A stretch of 38,523 nt of DNA from Rhodospirillales bacterium (GTDB taxonomy: Bacteria; Pseudomonadota; Alphaproteobacteria; Reyranellales; Reyranellaceae). Below the pieces are notes generated by a model. It was not told the DNA's origin and ran no database searches. It saw only the letters and a list, made by a program, of their open reading frames with translations. Of this stretch, positions 33,526 through 38,523 are shown one piece after another (positions within the stretch are counted from its first letter, which is position 1; each line of letters opens with the position of its first letter). The position numbers were made by a program, and so were the translations under genes. The stretch covers positions 1-38,523 of the forward strand of contig CANIRG010000006.1 of assembly GCA_947469635.1 (NCBI GenBank), read 5' to 3'.

Positions 33526-34380
33526 TCACAATTTCATTATCTTGAAGACGACCGTTCCCGCCAGCATTGCGCCTGCCGCGAGACGGGTTTCGGCGATCGC
33601 GCCGTTGGCGTGGCTCACCGGCTCGACGCAGAAGAAGGGCCGCTGCGGCGGAGTATAGATCACGAGATGGCGGAGCGGCTCCGTCGCTTCGAGCTGCAGC
33701 CTCAGCCGTCGCCGTGGCCAGACGATCGTGGCGTGTCCGTCCCAGCCGTCGAAGCAATTGTCGAGCGGCACCGCATCGACGCGGCGTGGCGCGCTGAAAT
33801 CCCATTCGGGCGGCAGGGCGACGCGCTCGGTCGGCAGCAGCTCCGCATCCTCCCGCCACACCGAATCGGTGCGGCAGGCGAGCGTGGTGTCGGAATCGCG
33901 GACGAAGAAGGGATGGAGGCCGATGCCCGCGGGCACGGCATGCGCTTCGAGATTTTCCAGCCTCATATCGACCGCGAGCTCGCTCGCCGAGAGACGGAAC
34001 GCAAAGCTGGCGCGGTAGCGGAACGGCCACCCGCTTGCGCCATCGTGAAGGTAGGAGATCCTGGCCGACCGTTCGTCGGCACCGACCACCTCCCACGCCG
34101 CCGCCCAGCCGTCGCCATGCATGGGATGGCGCTGGCCCGGCCAGTTGGGCGCGAGCGTGATTTCGCGGCCGTCGAAGGAAACACGACCCTCCCTGATGCG
34201 GTTGGAGAAGGGCACCAGCGGATAGCTGGCGCTGTTGTTGCCCCGGCCCGACGCCACGTCGGCAGCCGCCATCGGCCTCAATATGTCGACGTCATCGACA
34301 GTGAAGCGGGCGATCGAGCCGCCGGATCGCGGCGCAAGATCCACGCCAAGCGGGCCAACGCGCAATTGTAAAAGTGTCAT
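33526..34380 (-). CDS. aldose 1-epimerase (mutarotase)
   Basis: A 284-residue galactose-mutarotase-fold protein that interconverts alpha and beta anomers. The catalytic His pair is in RHPMHGDGWAAAWEV (about residue 88) and GIGLHPFFVRD (about 157). The catalytic Glu is in FFCVEPVSHANGA (about 251). The beta-sandwich repeats and the length are typical. It starts the minus-strand transcript with the dehydrogenase and the 32166 gene. It is divergent from the sugar transporter genes by 73 bp. It would supply the beta anomer to the dehydrogenase. Confidence 0.92.
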   Translation of the reverse strand: MTLLQLRVGPLGVDLAPRSGGSIARFTVDDVDILRPMAAADVASGRGNNSASYPLVPFSNRIREGRVSFDGREITLAPNWPGQRHPMHGDGWAAAWEVVGADERSARISYLHDGASGWPFRYRASFAFRLSASELAVDMRLENLEAHAVPAGIGLHPFFVRDSDTTLACRTDSVWREDAELLPTERVALPPEWDFSAPRRVDAVPLDNCFDGWDGHATIVWPRRRLRLQLEATEPLRHLVIYTPPQRPFFCVEPVSHANGAIAETRLAAGAMLAGTVVFKIMKL

Positions 34381-34453
34381 TGATTCGGCTCTGTCCGGAT
34401 GCGGCCCCTATGATAGGCTTGCTGTCATCACTTGGGCAGCGGGGGTCTGGGAC
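34381..34453. promoter_or_regulatory. divergent promoter region of the sugar locus
   Basis: The 73-bp space between the epimerase and the sugar-binding-protein starts must hold both promoters. A TATGAT hexamer at 34409-34414 could be a plus-strand -10 element, but no good -35 box is at the right spacing. No clear operator palindrome is seen. The assignment is tentative. Confidence 0.3.
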
Positions 34454-35812
34454 ATGAGCAACGACATCATCCAGAAATGGGAACTGAGCCGGCGTCGTGT
34501 CCTGGGCGGGGCCGCAGGGCTCGGCCTCGCCGGCGCCTCGGGTGCGGCCTTCGGCCAGCAGGCCGGCCCCTGGGCCGTGCCGCCCAAGGCAAAGGTCGAC
34601 CGCCTCAACTTCGTGGTCTGGACCTACGGCGACATCTACACCCGCATCGCCAAGCAGTTCGAAGCCGATTGGGGCGTGAAGGTCGATTCGACGATCTCGT
34701 CGTTCAACGATCATCCGACCAAGCTCACCACCATGTATGCGGCCGGCGAGAAGATCGACGTGTCGCAATCCTCGCCCTTCTCCTTCCCCAACTTCGTGGC
34801 CCAGGGCCTGGTCGAGCCGCTCGACGACATGCCGGGCGCCGCCGACTACGCCAAGGACTTCACCGCCTTCACCAAGCAGGTTGCGATGGTGAACGGCAAG
34901 CTCATGGGCCTGCCCTACTTCGCCACCTCGTGGGTGTGGAACTACTACACCGACATGCTGGAGAAGCTGAAGTTCGACAAGCCCTTCGCCACCTACGAGG
35001 AGCTGATCGAGCAGTGCGTGAAGGCCAAGAAGGACGGTGTTTCGCGCTATCCGATCCTGTGGATCGCCGGCGTCGGCCTCGAGCAGCTTCCCGGCACCTG
35101 GTACCAGATGACGTGGAACAAGGGCGGCATGTTCTTCGACAAGCAGGGCAACCACATGCTGGGCGCGGGCTCGATCGCGCGCGAGACGCTGAAGTGGTGG
35201 GCCAACACCTTCGAGAAGGGCCTCGACATCGCCGACCCGGAATCTCTCAAGGTGCAGTTCACCTCGGGCGCCAAGGCCTTCGGCGCCGGCAAGAACCTCT
35301 ATCGCGGGCCGAACCATCACTACGGCCTCAACATCTGCAACGATCCGGCGCAGTCGCCGATCGCCGGCAAGGTCAAGGTCCACGGCTCGCCCGGCGACGG
35401 CAGGACTATCGCCGACGCGCACGTCTATTTCGTCACCACCGCCAACCGCAACAAGGAATGGGCGTGGAAGCTGCTGCAGTATCTCGGCGGCAAGACCAAG
35501 GACGGCAACTACAGCCAGGCGATCAACCTCGCCAAGGACGCGATGCTGGGCTCGGGCTTCACCTCGGTGATGAACAGCGACGTCATCAAGACCGGCTGGG
35601 CGCCGTGGGGCGACGTGCCGGAGATCCTGAAGATCTGGGACAAGTCGGCCTATATCGGCGAGGTCTGCTCGTCGATCTATCAGCCCTGGCACTTCCCCTG
35701 GACCGATCAGGTCAACATCGAGGTCCAGAAGTGCCTCACCGGCCAGATCACGGCCGACGTGTGCTGCGACAACCTGATCAAGGGCATCGCCGACGCCAAG
35801 CGCAAGGTGTGA
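34454..35812 (+). CDS. sugar ABC transporter substrate-binding protein (family 1)
   Basis: A 452-residue periplasmic receptor with a twin-arginine signal (LSRRRVLGGAAGLGLAGASG). The mature part, from about residue 37, opens with KVDRLNFVVWTYGDIYTRIA, holds FEADWGVKVDSTISSF and the WNYYTDMLEK region, and ends KGIADAKRKV. This is the MalE-like carbohydrate type. The ATG at 34454 gives a proper Tat signal; an earlier in-frame start is in the divergent promoter. It heads the transporter operon and is followed by a multi-hairpin element before the permeases. Confidence 0.9.
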   Translation: MSNDIIQKWELSRRRVLGGAAGLGLAGASGAAFGQQAGPWAVPPKAKVDRLNFVVWTYGDIYTRIAKQFEADWGVKVDSTISSFNDHPTKLTTMYAAGEKIDVSQSSPFSFPNFVAQGLVEPLDDMPGAADYAKDFTAFTKQVAMVNGKLMGLPYFATSWVWNYYTDMLEKLKFDKPFATYEELIEQCVKAKKDGVSRYPILWIAGVGLEQLPGTWYQMTWNKGGMFFDKQGNHMLGAGSIARETLKWWANTFEKGLDIADPESLKVQFTSGAKAFGAGKNLYRGPNHHYGLNICNDPAQSPIAGKVKVHGSPGDGRTIADAHVYFVTTANRNKEWAWKLLQYLGGKTKDGNYSQAINLAKDAMLGSGFTSVMNSDVIKTGWAPWGDVPEILKIWDKSAYIGEVCSSIYQPWHFPWTDQVNIEVQKCLTGQITADVCCDNLIKGIADAKRKV

Positions 35813-35832
35813 TGAGCCGCGACGCTCATACC

Positions 35833-35957
35833 CCTCCCCAGTCTACTGGGGAGGTGGCCGCGCCTTACGCGGACGGAGGGATCATGAGTGACGCGATGAT
35901 GATCATGACCCCTCCGTCGCGGTATGACCGCGACACCTCCCCCGAAGACGGGGGTGG
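35833..35957. repeat. multi-hairpin intergenic repeat, copy 3, between receptor and permease genes
   Basis: Successive stems are CCTCCCCAG-TCTA-CTGGGGAGG (35833-35854), CCGCG-CCTTA-CGCGG (35858-35872), CGGAGGGATCATGA paired with TCATGACCCCTCCG (35874-35916), GTCGCGGT-ATG-ACCGCGAC (35916-35934), and a last stem CC-T-CCCCC/GGGGG-T-GG (35936-35957). It is homologous to the copies at 17236 and 32018. The last right arm covers the probable ribosome-binding site GGTGG of the permease gene at 35964. Confidence 0.8.
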
Positions 35958-35963
35958 AAAGCT

Positions 35964-36884
35964 ATGACGGCGCGCCGCCGCCCCTGGTACCGGCGTGAGA
36001 TGTCGGCGGGCAGCTTCGCGTTCTTCATGAACGTGCCGACGCTGCTGTGCCTTGGCCTCGTGCTCGCTTATCCGGTGATCTACGCCGGCTACCTGTCGGT
36101 GCATAAGGTCGGCCTCGCCCAGCTGCGGCGCGGCGAGTTCGCCTTCACCGGCTGGGAGAACTACGGCCGCGTTCTGGAAGACCCGCTGTTCTGGGTCGCG
36201 CTCAAGAACACGCTGGTCTTCACCGTCATCACCGTCGGCAGCGAGATCGTGCTGGCGGTGATGATCGCGCTCCTGATCAACCAGACCAGCGTCTGGACCT
36301 CGCGCGTCACGCGCTTCCTCATCCTGCTGCCCTACGCCATCCCGCCGATCGCCAACGGGCTGATCTGGTCGTTCCTCTACAGCTTCCAGTTCGGCTTCCT
36401 GAACCGCATCCTGTTCTCGGCCGGGCTGATCACCGATCCGGTCAACTGGGCGGGCAATCCCAATACGGCGCTCTACGCCGTCACCGTGCCCTACATCTGG
36501 CGGACGCTGCCCTTCGCCATCATCCTTGTGCACGCCGCCCTCCAGGGCATCCCCAAGGACCTCTACGAGCAGGCCGCCATCGACGGCGCCAACGCCTGGC
36601 ACCGCTTCCGCCACATCACCGTGCCGATGCTGCGTCAGATCGTGGCCATCATCCTGGTGCTGCGCACCGCCTTCGCCTTCGCCGTGTTCGAGGAGATCCT
36701 CGCCATCACCCAGGGCGGCCCCGGCGACGCCACCTGGGTCGCGGCCTGGTACAGCTACAAGATCGCTTTTGCACCGCCCAACAACTTCGGCATGGGCTCG
36801 GCCTCGGCCTACATTCTCGCTCTCATGATCGGCGTCATCGCGCTGGTCTACATGCGCTTCGTCTACCGCCGCGTGACGCTCTGA
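35964..36884 (+). CDS. sugar ABC transporter permease (MalF-like)
   Basis: A 306-residue inner-membrane protein with about six helices. The EAA loop reads YEQAAIDGANAWHRFRHITV followed by PML, the site that contacts the ATPase. It opens MTARRRPWYRREMSAGSFAF with a basic cytoplasmic N-terminus. It ends one base before the next gene's ATG (TGATG), so both permeases are co-translated. Its ribosome-binding site lies in the arm of a hairpin, which could keep permease output below that of the receptor. The ATPase partner is not in the window. Confidence 0.92.
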   Translation: MTARRRPWYRREMSAGSFAFFMNVPTLLCLGLVLAYPVIYAGYLSVHKVGLAQLRRGEFAFTGWENYGRVLEDPLFWVALKNTLVFTVITVGSEIVLAVMIALLINQTSVWTSRVTRFLILLPYAIPPIANGLIWSFLYSFQFGFLNRILFSAGLITDPVNWAGNPNTALYAVTVPYIWRTLPFAIILVHAALQGIPKDLYEQAAIDGANAWHRFRHITVPMLRQIVAIILVLRTAFAFAVFEEILAITQGGPGDATWVAAWYSYKIAFAPPNNFGMGSASAYILALMIGVIALVYMRFVYRRVTL

Positions 36885-37771
36885 TGTTCAAGCCCACGCG
36901 CACCGGCAAGCTCCTGCTGCGCGTCGCCAACCTCACGGTGATCTTCTTCATCCTGCTGCCGCTGGCCGCCGTGTTCATCGGCAGCATCCAGTCGGAGAAG
37001 GCGCTGCAGGCCGACACGCGCCGCCTGCTGCCGCTGGAGTTCACCCTCGACAACTTCACCGTCATCCTGACCAAGGGCGAGCAGAAGGGCCGTATCTTCG
37101 ACCAGGCCACGTACCTGCCCGACAACATCAAGAGCTTCTACACCGCCTTCCTGAACTCGGTGGTGGTGGCGAGCTCGGTCACGCTGCTCACGCTGCTGTT
37201 CGGCTCGCTGTCGGCCTACACCATCGCCCGCCAGCGCTTTCGATGGACGCTGTTCCTGCTGCAGGCCAACATCGTCGCGCGCTTCGTGCCGGTGATCGTG
37301 CTGATGATCCCGCTCTATGTCGTGATGCGCTCTTTCGGCCAGCTCAACTCGCTCTCCGGCGTCGTCATTGCCGAGACGGGCTTCCTGCTGCCCTACGCCA
37401 TCCTGATCCTGGCGCCCTATTTCGACACCATCCCGACCGAGCTCGAGGAGGCCGCGCGCATCGACGGCTGCACCCGGCTCGGCGCCTTCGTGCGCATCGT
37501 GCTGCCACTCGCGACGCCGGCGCTGGCCGCCTGCGGCGTCATCATGTTCATCATTTCCTGGCACGAGCTCTTGATCCCGCTGATCCTGAACGCCCGGCCG
37601 GATTTCATGACCCTGCCCGTGGTGATCGCGAGCCTGGTCGGCGACGTCCATGTCTTCTTCAACCTGATGATGGCGATCTGCCTGCTGGCGCTCGCGCCCA
37701 CCGTTATCCTGGTGGCTCTCTTGCAAAAATACATCGTCGAGGGACTGTCGGCAGGAGCCGTGAAGGGCTGA
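36884..37771 (+). CDS. sugar ABC transporter permease (MalG-like)
   Basis: A 295-residue membrane protein with about six helices. The EAA loop is ELEEAARIDGCTRLGAFVRI followed by VLPLATPALAACG. It starts MFKPTRTGKLLLRV and overlaps the upstream permease stop by 1 bp. The periplasmic loop of about 60 residues after helix 1 is a common MalG-type feature. It forms the heteromeric channel with the permease at 35964. An ATPase (MalK type) is expected downstream beyond the window or elsewhere in the genome. Confidence 0.92.
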   Translation: MFKPTRTGKLLLRVANLTVIFFILLPLAAVFIGSIQSEKALQADTRRLLPLEFTLDNFTVILTKGEQKGRIFDQATYLPDNIKSFYTAFLNSVVVASSVTLLTLLFGSLSAYTIARQRFRWTLFLLQANIVARFVPVIVLMIPLYVVMRSFGQLNSLSGVVIAETGFLLPYAILILAPYFDTIPTELEEAARIDGCTRLGAFVRIVLPLATPALAACGVIMFIISWHELLIPLILNARPDFMTLPVVIASLVGDVHVFFNLMMAICLLALAPTVILVALLQKYIVEGLSAGAVKG

Positions 37772-37833
37772 CGGCACACGTCCCGCCGACTATGATCCGC
37801 CCCGCTCATCACGATGAAAAGGGAAACGCCGAT

Positions 37834-38523
37834 ATGTCGACGAATATGCTGAAGAAGCGGCTGCAGGCCGGAAAGGCCTGCGTCAACGCATGGCTCGCCA
37901 TCCCCAGTGGCTTCTCGGCCGAGGTCATGGCGCAGTGCGGCTGGGACGCCGTCACGGTCGACATTCAGCACGGCGTGCAGGATTACCAGTCGATGGTCAT
38001 GTGCTTCCAGGCGATGGACAAGTATCCCATCACGCCGCTGGTGCGTGTGCCGTGGAACGAGCCCGGCATCATCGGCAAGGTGCTGGACGGCGGCGCCTGG
38101 GGCGTGATCTGCCCGATGGTGAACACCGCGGCCGAGGCCAAGGCGTTGGTCTCCTATTCGCTCTATCCGCCCAAGGGCAAGCGCTCGAACGGCCCGATTC
38201 GCGCTGGCGCCTACGGCGAGGCGACACCCTACCAGGCGACGGCCAACGACGAGGTGCTGATCATCCCGATGATCGAGACGCAGGAGGCGATCGACAATAT
38301 CGACGCCATCCTCGACGTGCCGGGCGTAAGCGGCATCTATGTCGGCCCGTCCGACCTCGGCCTGTCGCTCGGCCTGGTGCCCAAGCTCGACCGCGAGGAG
38401 CCGCAGATTCTCAAGATCTACGAGAAGCTCACGGCGGCCTGCAAGAAGCGCGGCCTGTTCGCAGGCATTCACAATGGTACGCCGACCTACGCCGCGCGCG
38501 CGTTCGGCATGGGCTTCCAGCTC
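37834..38523 (+). CDS. HpcH/HpaI-family aldolase (3' end beyond window)
   Basis: The visible 230 residues, from the ATG at 37834, belong to the HpcH/HpaI class of metal-dependent pyruvate aldolases. The catalytic His lies in VTVDIQHGVQDYQ, the Arg in LVRVPWNE, the metal Glu in IIPMIETQEAIDNID (about residue 147), and the metal Asp in YVGPSDLGLSLG. The usual length is about 255, so only the last 25 or so residues are missing. In this locus it could split a 2-keto-3-deoxy-sugar acid into pyruvate and a small aldehyde. It lies 62 bp after the MalG-like gene on the same strand. Confidence 0.9.
   Translation, partial: MSTNMLKKRLQAGKACVNAWLAIPSGFSAEVMAQCGWDAVTVDIQHGVQDYQSMVMCFQAMDKYPITPLVRVPWNEPGIIGKVLDGGAWGVICPMVNTAAEAKALVSYSLYPPKGKRSNGPIRAGAYGEATPYQATANDEVLIIPMIETQEAIDNIDAILDVPGVSGIYVGPSDLGLSLGLVPKLDREEPQILKIYEKLTAACKKRGLFAGIHNGTPTYAARAFGMGFQL

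Noticed and set aside
36863-37777. 304-codon minus-strand open frame
   Set aside because: It is antisense to the MalG-like permease; Gln/Arg/His-rich translation without motifs.

Overview
The window is a high-GC, gene-dense stretch of bacterial chromosome carrying mostly metabolic genes. It suggests a free-living, metabolically broad alphaproteobacterium. The reasons are the gene families present (NMT1/SsuA-type ABC transporters, a TRAP transporter, a XylB-like sugar dehydrogenase, a Rieske oxygenase) and the palindromic intergenic repeats of the kind seen in Rhizobiales and Rhodospirillales. I would guess a Reyranella- or Bradyrhizobium-like organism, but this is inference. I saw no rRNA, tRNA, CRISPR array, transposase or prophage gene.

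Region 1 (1-11473) is a solute uptake and hydrolysis locus. A minus-strand operon runs permease, substrate-binding protein 1, CapA-like phosphoesterase, substrate-binding protein 2, amidohydrolase, acyl-CoA synthetase and two membrane proteins. The ATPase of the transporter is read divergently, followed convergently by a second, paralogous amidohydrolase. A Crp/Fnr-type regulator behind a good sigma-54 promoter match closes the locus. An unusual AT-rich motif occurs both in the permease/ATPase divergent promoter and upstream of the regulator. This is the best candidate for an undescribed nitrogen-compound utilisation system.

Region 2 (11545-19989) holds a PhzF-family isomerase, a small membrane protein, a class II aldolase-family protein, an Lrp/AsnC regulator, a two-gene TRAP transporter with fused small and large membrane subunits, and a 784-residue pyruvate-dehydrogenase-E1/transketolase-like enzyme. 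A 37-bp motif with identical internal spacing lies at the regulator's own start and upstream of the E1-like gene, which ties them into one probable regulon.

Region 3 (20076-26280) holds a lipoprotein metallophosphoesterase, mtnA (methionine salvage) coupled to an MFS exporter, a 48-residue membrane peptide gene, fumC and an alpha/beta hydrolase.

Region 4 (26392-31964) is a six-gene minus-strand operon: Rieske oxygenase, substrate-binding protein, permease, ATPase, RidA and formamidase/acetamidase. A perfect 14-bp palindrome lies at its promoter.

Region 5 (32166-38523) is a sugar locus: a XylB-like dehydrogenase, aldose 1-epimerase, a sugar ABC transporter (binding protein and two permeases, no ATPase in view) and a truncated HpcH/HpaI-family aldolase. 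It suggests oxidative (non-phosphorylating) sugar breakdown.

Intergenic spaces carry at least three families of palindromic repeats. One is a roughly 130-bp multi-hairpin element in three copies, with compensatory base changes in its stems and an inverted central loop.
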